From assembly GCF_032854445.1 (NCBI RefSeq), contig NC_088302.1, positions 37,206,191 through 37,270,190 on the forward strand: a DNA stretch of 64,000 nucleotides, written 5' to 3'. This document shows positions 10,770-22,595 of the stretch, one piece after another (within the stretch, counting starts at the first letter, position 1; the number at the start of each line of letters is the position of its first letter). The notes under the pieces were generated by a model that did not search any database, was not told the origin of the DNA, and was given only the letters and a program-made list of their open reading frames with translations. The DNA is from Liolophura sinensis. Lineage: Eukaryota > Mollusca > Polyplacophora > Chitonida > Chitonidae. The translations under genes were made by a program, and so were the position numbers.

Positions 10770-11145
10770 TGAGGATATAAAAATCTCTAGAATCCACTGA
10801 AGTTTGCGTCCCATTCTTTTGGCAAACGCCGAAAAATCGTTTGTTCACTTGGAAATTTATAAAGCAGCGTTGTTGTTGCACGTCCAATTGAGTGATACTT
10901 TTGGCAAATGCTTTGTACCCAAGAACTTTATAAAGAAAGGATGTTGCTGCCTGTTCTTTCCGGTGATACTCTTGTCCAATGCTAAGAAAAGGTTTTATAC
11001 CCTAAGAAATTCATAAAGAAAACATTTTGTTGCTTTTTTATTTACATGATAATCTTGTTCAATAGGAGTAAATATTATGAACCCTGCCCTTGAAATTTAT
11101 AACGAAACGTTGGTGATGTTGCTCGTTCGTTTGAGTGATACTTAC
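10770..11145 (-). repeat. Intronic ~80-bp tandem array starting within a splice donor
   Basis: About four degenerate units lie directly after the 68-nt exon. The anchor GAAATTTATAA recurs near 10852, 10923, 11006 and 11092 (spacing 71, 83, 86). Each unit ends toward the exon in a copy of the intron bases just inside the donor (AGTATCAC on the minus strand). The copies carry AA rather than GT in front, so the donor itself was not copied. Unlike the other two arrays, no exon sequence is included. Confidence 0.75.
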
Positions 11146-11213
11146 CATGTCTCTTTCTGAGATTGGTCCCATAGACCTGAGGTTAATATCCGCATGAACA
11201 ACCACAGGCATAC
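11146..11213 (-). CDS. GABA-A-type receptor, 68-nt exon (first beta strand)
   Basis: The acceptor is cttccctgctacag and the donor is ACATG|GTAAGT. The translation continues the previous exon as G-MPVVVHADINLRSMGPISERDM, the first beta strand and the strongly conserved S-M-G-P-I-S-E motif of Cys-loop anion-type subunits. The length is exactly 68 nt, which I recall as the usual size of this exon in vertebrate GABA-A genes. It enters in phase 1 and leaves in phase 0. The intron that follows carries an ~80-bp tandem array starting within the donor. Confidence 0.93.
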
Positions 11214-11375
11214 CTGTAGCAGGGAAGAGATACTTTGTAATCAAGCTGTAATAAAACAGCTAAGTAAAACAATGAATTATTGAAGCGAGCGTTTGCTTCT
11301 CTGTTTGCCTCCCGCCAAATTGGAGTTTCGACTGTGTGCCAACAGAACGGAAAATAACGTTACGGCTATTTATGT

Positions 11376-11575
11376 TGTTATTTCACTGGCATTTTTACGC
11401 CGTACACAAGAATATTTCATGAAACCGGGCAGAGCCTGAGGGAAACCGCGACTATCCGAAGATTGCCGGTATACCCACGCACGACCGAAGAGGAGGCCAG
11501 TATGAGCTGGACTTGAACTCACAGCGAACTTGAGCCATTACGCTGCGCTAACACTCTAAGCACCCGGCCATGCAC
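11376..11575 (-). mobile_element. SINE family A, internally deleted
   Basis: Minus-strand copy. The tail TTTTACGCCGTACACAAG is at the left. The body is shortened between AATATTTCAT and GAAACCGGGC. The head region (TGAGCTGGACTTGAACTCAC, complement of the B box) is present, but the A-box end is altered. Confidence 0.85.
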
Positions 11576-12241
11576 CTTGTTTTAGGTCATCTCCGATGAA
11601 CTGATCTACCCAGTTAACCGAACCCACGTACAAAAGTGTTACAATAAGCAAAATAAAAAAATAATTCCATTTCATATTAAAAATAAATGTCAGAGATAAT
11701 CCTTGTGATAATCATAATAAGGACAAATGATAGAAGACAAGGTTGCATGGGCACTCATGTTGACATATCTCTCAAGCAGATGACACAAAAGTGGCCGGGC
11801 TGCGAACTTTATTTCCAGAAATGGGTCCTATATATCACTTTGACCAGTATCAAAGTATTTGTATACGTCTTCCGACGAGCACCAGCCTTTGTAGGGTGAC
11901 ACAAAACATCCAATGCTTAACCCAGTGCCGTCTCCACCAGATAACCCAATTGTCGACCATCAGCCTTGATAGATTTGGCAAGAATTTTGGCTGTCACATC
12001 TATTTCCCATGTCTAGTTCTATCTACCTTTGTAAACAGTCTCACGAGGGCGATAAATGTAATGCTCTTCTCACAGCCTATTCATCACTGGGAAATCTAAT
12101 AGTCCGCTACTGGATTCGAGTTGATCACCCTGTATTTCGTATCTCCCGTTTAGTGGCATAAGGTGATCAGCGGGGCTCAATTTTATCCTGTGTTCAAAGT
12201 GTGGGATATGGGGTTAAGTTAAACTAGAACTCAACTCAGAT

Positions 12242-12769
12242 ATGGCACGGACTTTCCGAAAAGGCGGTTTGCCATTGATCTCAAACAGTATCGATGTCCG
12301 TGTGTACCTTAAGATAAACCCCATTAATCTCCTCAGATTTAAGTGCAGAACTCGTCAATGTCTTCATTACAGCGTTGGTGTCAGACCTTTTGGTGGTTTG
12401 TTGGGTAATGCGGGGATATTGTGCACTGAGACATCGTGTTTCTGGCTGAGCGAGATTTATTACGTGGATATATATGAGTAAGGGCACGTGAATGGTTTGA
12501 TCGCTATTGCACTTTGCGTAATATTGTCACCGGCCCGAGGAGTTATAAAGGACCGCGTTATCGGTGAACTAGAAATCTTGTTAACGCATCAGATTGCAGA
12601 ATTTGGTTCCAGGGTGTTTTCCAGCCATCTTGAAGGAGACGTGTCGTTTGTGGACAACAAATTGCAGGAGGCCATATGCATCGCCCCGTGGAACGAACTT
12701 ATTTCATTAATGCCAACGGGTTATAACGAGTATAAGCACATGGGTTTAAAACCACCTCGCATTCGTTGA
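12242..12769 (+). pseudogene. Decayed open frame, unknown product
   Basis: One frame stays open from an ATG at 12242 to 12769 except for a TAA at 12479-12481. The second half reads for example VIKDRVIGELEILLTHQIAE and WNELISLMPTGYNEYKHMG, which looks protein-like. I recognise no family. It could be the remnant of a mobile-element protein or a processed gene in the receptor intron, or chance. Confidence 0.25.
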
Positions 12770-14401
12770 GCTGAATTTAAACTTAATGCGGAATTTGTGG
12801 AAATCCTTCAAATCTTTAGGAAAGGGATACAGATCATTGCACCGGTACTCTTACCTTCTTTTCGTTTAGTACGTATTCGTCGCACATTGCTGGCTATGTG
12901 TGTTCATCAAAAAATATAGCTATGGTAAACAAGTATCGTACTGTAGCACTAAAGTAGAAAACGATGCGTTTTTAATGTATTTTTTGAAGATCTGAATGTA
13001 TCCAGTAAAACTTAGAATTTCGAAAATATCTCATTTCGTAGCATACACGATCCTCACGCAACATGTACATGTGGTGTATATAAGGTATTCTGGCCAAAAA
13101 CATCCCTTTATGTACCGATCCATTACAAACATTTTGGTTCTTCCACAATCCAGCCTAAGATTCTAATAAATCTTCAGACCAACAGTCAATTCTTTTGAAC
13201 GCGATTGCGTCAGACGTCTTCTGTAGAGTTAACCGGGCCTTTATTGCAGAATCTCAAGAGTACATAAATTTTGTTGAACTTTCAGATTAGGGCCAAGCAG
13301 TTGAGCCATGTGAGACACGCTTTTATTTTACAGGGTCTTTATTTGGCTGCCTCCGAAGTCCTTTGGGAATATTAGATGTCGCAATCGGACTCCGCAAAGA
13401 ACTCTTCTGCAACAAACCGTATAAAAGGCAAAGCTGCAGTGTGCCAGAACGTCACGGAAATGTAACAACAAAATGCTCCCCTTGAAGCCTCTAACGCAAT
13501 CGTCCGCTCGATCGAGTAGCAAGCCGGATGAAAGCCAGAAGGCGGTGCACATCTGCACATACATACACACAGTTAGACAGCAGACCGAGCAAGATCTGAG
13601 ACAGAAACCACTGGGGAAATCTACTCAAGGGTAGAGAATGATTAGACTGCTCAAAAGGATAAACTTATGATCCAACCAACTCAAACTGTGTTCACTTGAT
13701 ATTACCAAATTTCAGAGTGATCATGAAAATCATAAATATAGATATAAACTTTCACTAACTTTCTTTTCTCGCAAATCCGTTTTGCCGTGGATTTAATTTT
13801 TTTTTAAAATTTAGCAATAATCTAATGGATATGAAGACTGGAATGTATGGAACTCTCAGCATCGTTCTTGGAAGACTGCAGTAATGGACCAATCACAGCG
13901 AGATACGATTCCAATATTATGACAGATTCTGGTAGTAGGTTGAAAAGGACAGAGCATTATTTTTCGCCAAAAGGGATCGTCTTTAGTGATCTTGAGTTCA
14001 GATGTTGGTACTTTGTTCCTTCTCGTTAAGACTTGGTCAGTAAATGACGCCTCCATTCAGGCACCCCTGGGGGATAATTTACCAAGGCAACCTCCTCAGG
14101 CGAAGACGCAGTGCTAAATTACAATGACCCGACCCCGACAACTTGCACTAAAGTTGACCTGATGTAGAATATGGTGAACGCATCTATCTTGATTAAACAG
14201 ATGATGAATACGTACCATACAACAGTTTTATTGATTGCATGAAACATTTACCCTCTTGTATACGCCGTATTCAGTTGGAGCACAGTGGTTTTCAGGTACA
14301 TACTATTAGGCAATTTTTTTATTGAAAGTAAATAATTGCCGTGTTTCAGAATTCAAAACAGAAGCGTTGAGAAGCTGTTAATCTTTGCTCCTAAAGCTTA
14401 C

Positions 14402-14511
14402 CTCCAAACCCCGGTCGCAGCCGCTTGTCGTAACCCTCCAGTAGTTTATTTAGAATAAAGGTCATGTTGTCGTTCTTCGTCCAGCCAATACACGTGGTCA
14501 GAAGATACGAC
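14402..14511 (-). CDS. GABA-A-type receptor, N-terminal helix exon (110 nt)
   Basis: The acceptor is a pyrimidine-rich tract ending ttttccactgcag. The donor is GTAAGC directly after TTTGGAG. Read with one leading base, the exon gives SYLLTTCIGWTKNDNMTF followed by ILNKLLEGYDKRLRPGFG. The second stretch is the amphipathic helix and the LLEGYD-RLRPGFG motif that opens the ligand-binding domain of GABA-A-type subunits. N-M-T is a possible glycosylation site. The exon ends in phase 1 and joins 11146-11213. Its acceptor needs an upstream exon ending in phase 2. No such exon was proven, so the protein start is unknown. Confidence 0.92.
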
Positions 14512-16132
14512 CTGCAGTGGAAAACATAAAAGTAGAAAACCCAATTTCCAGGTGATAGTAAAGGACTTAACGACACGAATACCAAGTGGGCACTAAGCTG
14601 AAGAAAGCATGGCGAGTTTCCCGTTATTGTCGGGTACAAGCCCGGCCTGTACGGCTAAGGAGATGTGAGCAAATAAAATTTAAGCGGGTGTCGTCTAATT
14701 TAGCATAACACTCGTGATTTGCTTGTATTTTAGGTGGTATATGTACAGCAAGTTAAATGTCCCTTTCGGACCGGTTTCAAGACTTGTTAAATCAAGGATC
14801 ACGAGTGTTGCCTGAACAGTAGTCATCCGAAGATTCTTATGTAGCATCATGGGATTTCTCTGGTACCTTTGAGATTGGCGTCTTCCCCCGTTTTCCAGCT
14901 TCCATTATACTGATTGCCACCATAATAGTGAAACATTTATGAGTGCTGCTTTAAACACCAACCAAATTAATACACTAATCACTACATTTATACATAAATA
15001 ATTAAAAATAAGAGTAAATATTGATGAAACAATAGGCACATGTTGTTTAGAAGTTTTGATGAGTACGTTAGGTTTATTCAGTCAAAAGCCTCCACTTGCG
15101 CCTACCTAATGGAACATTATGAAGGTTTTCACTGAAGTTTTCAGCGCGTTGTCTGGTAAACGTCTGGTTGTAACAGCGTTTTGTTATGTGGCCAACCATC
15201 AATAACCATTCCAATTTGCGTACAAAGGTACATGATGTTAGCCGTTAAATGCCAATGAAACACTAATCTTATTGTTAGCAACTGTAGGCGTACATGTGCT
15301 TGCACGAAAATGATGTAGTGTTATCAACAACTGGATATATTATTTATGTACTTGATTTGTTTTTTACGCCGTACTCAAGAATAGTTCACTTATAAGACGG
15401 CGGTTAGCATTATGATGGGGTGAAACCAGGGATGACCATCAGCACGCTGGTAATGCGAGAGCCGGATATTGACGATATGGAACTATTTGTCATCGATGCT
15501 GATGTCATATGTGTGTGAATGGTGATATGTGTCCGGTAACCGGTTTAACGGATGAGATGTCATGATTCCCGTGAGTTGTCTCTACATTTGGCAGACGCCC
15601 TCGGCTGTCTGTCTCCAAGTCCCGCGCCTTCACCAGTGATTAGTGTCCCGTGTTGGTATACTGCTTCTCTAGAGCCGGTTGTCATCGAGTCTTTAACAGA
15701 AGCCACGGCCGCCACAGTGTCGCCGGTCACAGCAACCGCCAACAGCTAGTGATGTAAACAGGATAACGTGTCCCAAGAGGAAGCTAACATTACCCTTTCA
15801 TCGTCTGACTAGGGTTAGTTAAAGTTACCTTATGCAACCATGTAGAATGCGAGACGAGGAACTGTCCAGGTCCCTGCGACTTCGTCTGTTGACGGGAGTT
15901 CGCATTTGTCTGATGATTCCATTAATTCTTAACTATACTATAGCTTTCTAAAGCTGCAGGGGACAGAATCCATCTTCATATAGATAATACTTTATATAAA
16001 CTGTCAGACACATCCAGCGTGGAAGTATTTGTTCCTGGAACTTGGTGTTAACACACTGAAAGCTTTGTTTCCCGCTGGAATTCAGACGCCTCTTACTTCT
16101 CTCGCCCTGTCTGACATAAGAGAGCCACTTAC
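14512..16132. other. Upstream flank of the known receptor exons
   Basis: SINE family A fragments lie at about 14880-14970 (plus) and 15341-15450 (minus). A GC-richer patch at 15550-15750 is open on both strands (LLAVAVTGDTVAAVASV on the minus strand) and could be an exon, but no borders fit the phase needed. Confidence 0.5.
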
Positions 16133-16247
16133 CCGGAGACGGTAACCAAAATGTCTTCATTGAAACAAAAGGAAACAACATGTGAAGACAAGTGAACAGG
16201 AGACTGCAGATGAGTGCAGACGACGCAATACAGACACTGCAATTCAT
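16133..16247 (-). CDS. Possible 5-prime exon with signal-peptide-like start
   Basis: From an ATG at 16247 the minus strand reads MNCSVCIASSALICSLLFTC, a hydrophobic start like a signal peptide, and the segment ends in a strong donor (CTCCGG|GTAAGT, GT at 16132). This suits the first coding exon of a receptor. However, it ends in phase 1, while the next known exon (14402-14511) needs a phase 2 partner; direct joining would give a stop. An intervening exon, another start frame or a different gene would be required. Another open frame through the same donor does end in phase 2 but lacks a signal peptide. Confidence 0.3.
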
Positions 16248-17093
16248 GTTTGTCTTGAGAAAATGTCAAACCTTCAATATCATGGATGAGTGATGTATGA
16301 GGATACTGTCTTAAACGACTATCATTCAAATTCTGTGATCAAAGACGTAGTGCGTAGTTATTTCAATAACATCCTTATAAAAACAAGAAGGTCACAATTA
16401 AACTAATAATAAAAAAACATAACACATCTTCTGAGATAGATAATCATGCACATATTGCTGTAAAAGCAAATGCACCCAGGTGCCAATTAAACATGTTTGG
16501 CGCCATTGTGTTTAAAGAAGAGTGGCTTCCATCAACATAAGTGCTTTTATGGTGACAACTGGATGGCGTCCCGTGGAAGATTGTGGCTAATGCTTTGATG
16601 AATATCACCCACTTAACACGTTCAGAATCACTTCCACCAATACACGTGTTTACATTTTATTTTGCTAAGTTGTGTCAATGAAGGCATTCAGTTCGTGTAT
16701 TTCCAAAAAGATGTACAAAAATCTTTTTGTTTTTCATGTTTAAGTGGTACTATAAAAGTTAAGCCACTTCCATGCACAGCTATTTTTATAGTAAATATTA
16801 ATCCTTTTCGGTTACAAAACGTTATAGAACTTGACGTTCTAGTGGGTTTTTTTTACATGTACATCAGGGGCACACCTTGTCCTTCGACGAGATGTAAGTT
16901 CAGCCAATATTTTTAAAGGATATTTGTATCGCGAAAGGAAGCCAACGCATAAACTAACTTATAAAACTGATGTCTAAAGATGTTCATCACAAGAAAATCA
17001 ATGTGATGACATTTAGTACGATTTATCTACATAAGGGAGTACATTTTTTCATTCTTCCTCACTGTTGTTTATGCTGTATGTCTTGTCACAATT

Positions 17094-17363
17094 AAGACCT
17101 TAAAAGAGAAAGTTGTAGCTTCCTAGTAGCTTGGCGTTAAGCTTTAAGTGTATACTGCAACGACTGGTTAATCCGGATCAGCATAATGGATATGGTGGGG
17201 TAGCTTACTTGCCTTCAGTAAGCTGTCTCAGTGAAGTAGCACTAGATAAAAGAGCGGTGGAAATCCGTCCTGCAACAAGGAGGCATATTACACGTACATG
17301 CACCCCAAGGACGCTTTCGATAAATTAAGTATGGTGTTTAACCCTAAGCACTCACTCACTCCA
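17094..17363 (+). mobile_element. SINE family B (CACTCACTC tail), head missing
   Basis: It shares the body GACCTTAAAAGAG ... CAGTGAAG ... GCGGTGGAAATCCGTCCTG and the 3-prime end GTTTAACCCTAAGCACTCAC with the fuller copy at 43911-44202. The tRNA-like head is missing or too decayed to see. Confidence 0.8.
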
Positions 17364-17746
17364 CTTTGTGGTTTAAGAGTCGTATAGGAATGTCAAACTT
17401 AACTTATAGATGGAGAAAAGGCTATTATATCTACACAGTTACGATTTACTACCCAAGGACGCATACTGGGTCATTGTCATCGTTGGTGAAACCACGGGTT
17501 ACTCTTCTTACAGGAAAACGCCCGCGATGCCAGGGCCACCGACTGCAAATCTAGAAGATGAGGGTTTCAAGGCATTAAAAGTGACCGGCAGGTTAAAATT
17601 TAATTTCCCAGGCATGTCAGTTGTGTTTCAGAAAACGACCATTACCAAAAACTGTCAGTTGGATGCCTTGAATCGTGCAGTACATTGTATTTTAGTACAA
17701 GACAAGGTCATAAGTAAACAGGGATGGTGTGGTCTGCTTGGTAACT

Positions 17747-18075
17747 GGGTCTAATTCCGCTTAACCGGGGCTAGAGGAGTAAACATAAATACATTGTGGA
17801 ATAAAAACAATATACATAATTTTGATTAACGACAATTTATGAACTAGTATGGCACACGATTTGAATATTGATTAATTACACGCGCTTACAATATTCCTCG
17901 CGTCTTTCCGGTATCAGTAATTGAAACCTGTTGTTGACCTGTTGCTTCTCAGTACATGACCCCGTCTTAATTTCGTACTTTCTGATTTCTTTGGTGGTTT
18001 GTGTTGAATGTTATTTTGGAAATTGGCCATGTGGAAATCAAGGTGGAACGTCTATTATGGTTCACATTTTGTGTA
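17747..18075 (+). repeat. Dispersed repeat D1, copy 1
   Basis: Begins GTCTAATTCCGCTTAACC and matches the block at 41037-41460 over several hundred bases, including TTTCGTACTTT and TTGGTGGTTTGTGTTGAA / TTAGCAGTTTGTGTTAAG. A shorter related piece lies at 31615-31765. No protein is recognised; the family is unassigned. Confidence 0.7.
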
Positions 18076-18899
18076 TGTCATGTCTTGTGACGCCTAGATG
18101 CGAAAACAAAAAATCCAAGAAAGTAAAAACCCAAAGAGAAACTGGAGTTAATTGAAGTAGGTAGTAAAAAGTAAAAACCAAACATGGACGTTAAGAAAGA
18201 AACCCAATTCGAATAGGACTTGTTGCCGACTTGCCATTGACGAACTATAGGCAGTGTAACGACGTCAATCAACACTCGTGGCTAGTTAACGATCGATTTT
18301 GTAATGTTTATGGAACCTCTCTTTCAAAAGACTGTGGAGGTTCTCTTTCCTCTCTGAAATTATATTACACCTTGGAATGGGCGCGGAGCGAAGGAAACAC
18401 GTCTAGACGGCGGAGTAGTGTAATTGCGTCACCCAGAAAAGATAGAGGGTAGGGACAGGTGTCTGTTTCGGGAGGAAATTATCCGGCGATTGAATCGGTA
18501 AAGACCCAGGGAGCCCCGAGACACATGGCTTCTCGTTATACTCATCCTGTGAGCTGAATATTTAAACAATTGTAATCCAAGCCACCGAAGCAGTTGAACA
18601 AATAACAAACGTCCATTGGAAAGTCGCTTCCCAAAGTTGGACAGTGTGAGATAAACTACAAGCAAAATTCCAGATGGCAAATTTCACTGGGGTCTTTATT
18701 TTGTGCATAAACGACAATATGGAGCCCCAAAGTGTCGCCTTTAGAACAAACCTGATGGTTTTAACGTTGACTTCGCAAATTTTATCTTCGTATCAGAAAT
18801 CTTACCTATGAGAAGCTGAAACGAAGGGCTATCTTTTGCAAAGGAAACGTTCAACAAATAGCAGTTTAAAAGTTGAAATCACTCACAGTAATATCGCCT

Positions 18900-19690
18900 G
18901 GTTTCATGTTGATACAATATCAACCATACCAGCGTGTTCCATGTAGACACGGTATCAGCAATACCAACCTGTTCAATGTAGACACGATATCAACCATACC
19001 AACCTGTTCCGTGTAGACACGGTATCAGCAATATCCCACTGTCCCATGCAGGCGTCGACATGTTGCCAGGAAAAAAGTCTTAATTCGTGCAGACATGATA
19101 TAAGCGCCTTGTTTCATGTAGACACGATATAAACAATATCAATTGCTCCATACAGATACGTCTTCACCGTTTTTTCCATGTGGACACGATATCTGTCAAC
19201 TCTGTATATACAGACACATAGTAACATATTGCCTTGTTTCATGCAAACCCGATATCAGAAATTACAGCTTGTTCCACAGAAAGACGATATCAGCAATATC
19301 AATTGTATCATGTAAAGATGATGAGCGCAACACGGCCTTATTCCATGCAGACACGATATAGGCAATACCAGCTTGTTCCATGTATATTTAGACGCGATAT
19401 CAACAATATCAATTGTATCATATGAAGGCGATCACAGAAACACGACGATGTTGAATGAAGACACGATACCAACAAAAACAGCTTGTTCTATGAAGACATG
19501 ATTTCAGCAATATCAGTTGTTTGATGTAAAATAAAATCAGCAGCACGGCCTTGTTCCATAGATACATGATTCCTGAAGTACCATCTTGTCCCATACAGTC
19601 GGAACACCAGTAGTGACACCTTGTTCATTACATATGCGACCATGAAATACTGCCTTGTTTCATTAAGACTTGATATATACAATATACCCA
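18900..19690 (+). repeat. 35-40 bp minisatellite
   Basis: More than fifteen diverged units with core GTAGACACGATATCA and TTGTTCCATG. The period is 35 bp at the left end and more irregular to the right. Open frames over it are translations of the repeat and not genes. Confidence 0.85.
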
Positions 19691-19699
19691 ACATCACTT

Positions 19700-21777
19700 C
19701 TTTCCAAACAGGCCATCTCCGAAACAAAAAGTTTAGAAGTTGTCTTGTGGTGGTGAAATATGTGCAAGTTACCACTGGGTCTAGATAAGAACTAGTCGGT
19801 TAATTATTCGAAAACTTCCGATGGATGAAGTGTGGTGTCGGTTTATAGCTTCTGTTGGGACTGAGAAACGCCTAAAGCATGTACTATCATAACCTTGGGC
19901 TGTGGGTACAGTTATAGCATTTCAATAGTGTATCCTGCATTTTTTCAACAAAGCAGATATTCCGATATGGAGACGTTACAAATCAACCAAAAACATTCCT
20001 CACATGTAAGTCAGAAAACAAACTGTTCTATGTTGAAGTTGTTCATTATCAACATGTCCATGGGGAAAAAGCACATTATAATATCTCCCACACTAAAAAA
20101 ATTTCCTGGTTTTACTCCAGTCACAGACAGTAAATGTTTTGAATTCCCTTCTTTTCATTGTTTTAGGGCCTCATTGGCTCTATACAGTGGACAGCTACAT
20201 GCTGTTGTTTATGTCGTCTGGCATGAGGTTCTCTGAAGATTATTTGTTTTCAATAAATATGGCATACACATTGAGCACGCTTTACAGTTGAAAAACTGTA
20301 CGTTACATGTGGGACAGCTGGTCAGTTATTTGCCAGTGGTTTTCCCCGGGCAATACAAGATCCCCGATGGATGAGACTGACTGAAGTTGAAATATTATTT
20401 ATTATGGAATTAACGACCCACCAATCAGTCAGTTGACTCTACAATAGAATAATATGTGAAGCCAAAGACATCTGACTGCTTTTGTACTTTACTTATCCAA
20501 CTTTAAACATTTTCAAAGTTGTTTCAGTAATAGTTATATTCATAATCATGTTGTCGATTATACAGTTGAGCTCCCCCAGTCTCAAAATGATCTCACCATG
20601 TTTGGTATCATGTTTATGGCTGAAAACGATGGACAATTTCTCTATGTACTAAAGGCCATATGTAATCATGTCCACTAATCTATACCAGCTTAATTTAGCA
20701 CAGGCCTGGGATAAATTTAGCAGTGGAACAAGCCTGGACTAATCTGTGTAATTTGCGCGTGTTCAAACTTTTCTAGCCGTTTATGCTGATAACGGTAGTA
20801 AAACTGCCTTGGGCTATTTCTTGAAACAGCACCCTGTTAAAACGGTCCGAGCGTGATGACCAGAGCGAATAATGCTTTATAACTGTGACGGATCCAGGCC
20901 TGCCGGGTGCAGGTTCAGTGTGAACTGACACAGACGCGTCCAGTCTCATGCACTTGCTCAACCAGTAATTTTCACAGAACCAGAACCAGATTGCAATGTA
21001 CCAAGACTGAGTAAAGAAATGGGTGAAATGTCTCATATTTGTGAGCAATGCAACTATTCCTAATGCAAATCACTTCCGAATCATGGTTATAGCCTGAACC
21101 TATACTCAACTGCTCCATCGTTGAGATTCATTTTTGTTGGTAATGGAACTATTCTTGATGCGAATAATTTCAAATCACTCCTAGGTTCATTCTTAACCCG
21201 TATTGAATTACTCAAATGGTTAAAAAGGTGAGACACCCATTCATTTTTCTGACTAATGCATTTTTGACTGATGCGATTCTCTTCTGAGGCAAATGACCCA
21301 CCAATTTTGCCTGAACCTGTATTGAATTACTTCCACCAATGAGTCAATTGGCTGAAAAAGTGACACAAAGATTCACTACAAAGAGTGAGTCGCAACTATA
21401 TGACTGAGATGTTTCTTTCATCTTTATGTACCGATAACCTTCCATGAAATTAATTTCAGAAATAATATATAGATATGCAGTGTTTCCTGTCCGTTGTCTT
21501 ATGTATATCTTCATCTCAATGCATTGAGACTGTGAAACTCAGTCTTTCTTCAGGAGGTACATGTATGATAGCCAACGGCTCAGTGTTCAGTCACATTACA
21601 CGCAGGGTACTACCGTAATACTGTGAACTGTATTAAACACTAATGAAGTCAGAAAGCTTAGTTCATGATACACAACATAGGGGATTCAATCTGTTCTAGA
21701 ACTGAAGTCATAAGGGAAATATACCATGCTAATATGACAGCATATGTTTGCTTACTTACTTATTTCATTGGTGCCTA
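19700..21777. other. No recognised gene
   Basis: AT-rich. A minus-strand open stretch at about 20773-20960 (SVHTEPAPGRPGSVTVIKHY) is GC-richer but has no recognised motif or clear splice border. Otherwise nothing is supported. Confidence 0.5.
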
Positions 21778-21909
21778 AGGATAGTCGTGAGTTTTCCCCT
21801 GGGCTGTATCCGGTTTTCTCACGCCATAATACCGACCACCTTTGTATAAGTGAAATATTCTTAATAGAGTGCGGCGTAAAACACTAATGAAATAAATAAA
21901 TAAATAAAA
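21778..21909 (+). mobile_element. SINE family A, 3-prime part
   Basis: Body and tail only (CCCTGGGCTGTATCCGGTTT, GTATAAGTGAAATATTC, GTGCGGCGTAAAACAC, then AAATAAATAAATAAATAA). The tRNA-like head is absent. Confidence 0.85.
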
Positions 21910-22289
21910 TATTTGCTTTGTGTTTTACGGATATTATATGTTCATACAGGTACCATTTGTCAATAAACAAGTACGAAGGAGGATCTAATTCAACCATTAC
22001 ATCATGTTAAGTTATGTTTTTAAATATGTCTGCGTTCATGTTTACATGTATTAAAAGGACAAGGTGAAGCTATCGATATGTCACAAAGTTGTCGACTGAT
22101 TGACTGATTGATTGGTGTTGAACGCTGTGCGTGTATGTATTTCTTAAGGCGGTCATTTTTACGGGTAGAGGAAAGCGGAGGGTTTGGAGTAAACAGCTGG
22201 TCTTTGGTAAGCTGCTTATTACATGTGAGGCACACATTTTCACTTGTAATTATAGCTTAAAATGAGTATGCAATATTGACGAAAGGCCG

Positions 22290-22595
22290 TTTACAGCTGT
22301 GACATAATATGTAATAGGTATATATGGTGGTGTACATCTGTGACACAATAAAGTAATAGGCCTATATTGTGGTGTACAGCTGTGACACAATATGTAACAG
22401 ACCTATATGGTGGCGTACATCTGTGACACAATATGTAACAGGTCTATGCGGAGGTGTACATCTGTGACACAATATGTACTAGGCCAATACAGTGGTGTAC
22501 AGCTGTGTCACAATATGTAATAGGCGTATATGGTGGAGTACATCTGTGACACAATATGCAGTAGGCCAATATGGTGATGTACAGCTGTGACAATA
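22290..22595 (+). repeat. 41-bp minisatellite
   Basis: About seven units of 41 bp with core GTGTACATCTGTGACACAAT followed by ATGTAATAGGCCTATATGGT. Three overlapping minus-strand open frames here are translations of the repeat. Confidence 0.9.

Larger units (their letters stand above)
11214..14401 (-). other. Receptor intron with decayed insertions
   Basis: The intron between the 110-nt and 68-nt exons. It holds a SINE copy (11376-11575), a decayed open frame on the plus strand (12242-12769) and a GC-richer patch at 13340-13570 with short open frames on both strands. No tandem array follows the donor at 14401. Confidence 0.7.
2131..14511 (-). other. Partial gene: GRD-like GABA-A-type Cys-loop receptor subunit (six exons)
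   Basis: This entry groups six minus-strand exons: 14402-14511, 11146-11213, 8102-8322, 4195-4277, 3434-3574 and 2131-2283. All five junctions join in phase (1, 0, 2, 1, 1) with GT donors and AG acceptors. The product is one subunit of a pentameric ligand-gated ion channel of the plasma membrane, most likely GABA-gated. Visible in order are the N-terminal helix, loop D (YFRQSW), loop A (WAPDTVF), loop E (RIGMDGSILYSQR), the Cys-loop, loop B (GYSTDD), loop C, TM1 and the start of TM2. The stretch NREATADR before TM2 resembles insect GRD as I recall it rather than the PAR of most anionic subunits. TM2-TM4 exons are not seen in 1-2130, so the gene runs off the left edge. The start codon exon is unresolved. 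Three introns begin with tandem arrays at the splice donor. Nothing in the six exons is broken, so the gene looks functional. A glycine or other amine-gated receptor is a less likely alternative. Confidence 0.9.

Noticed and set aside
16129-16329. Alternative first exon MNDSRLRQ that ends in phase 2
   Set aside because: It would join the 110-nt exon in phase but has no signal peptide and no other support, so it was not listed as the start.
18900-22595. Regularly spaced repeats as a CRISPR array
   Set aside because: Units are contiguous with no unique spacers, the genome is eukaryotic and there are no cas genes.
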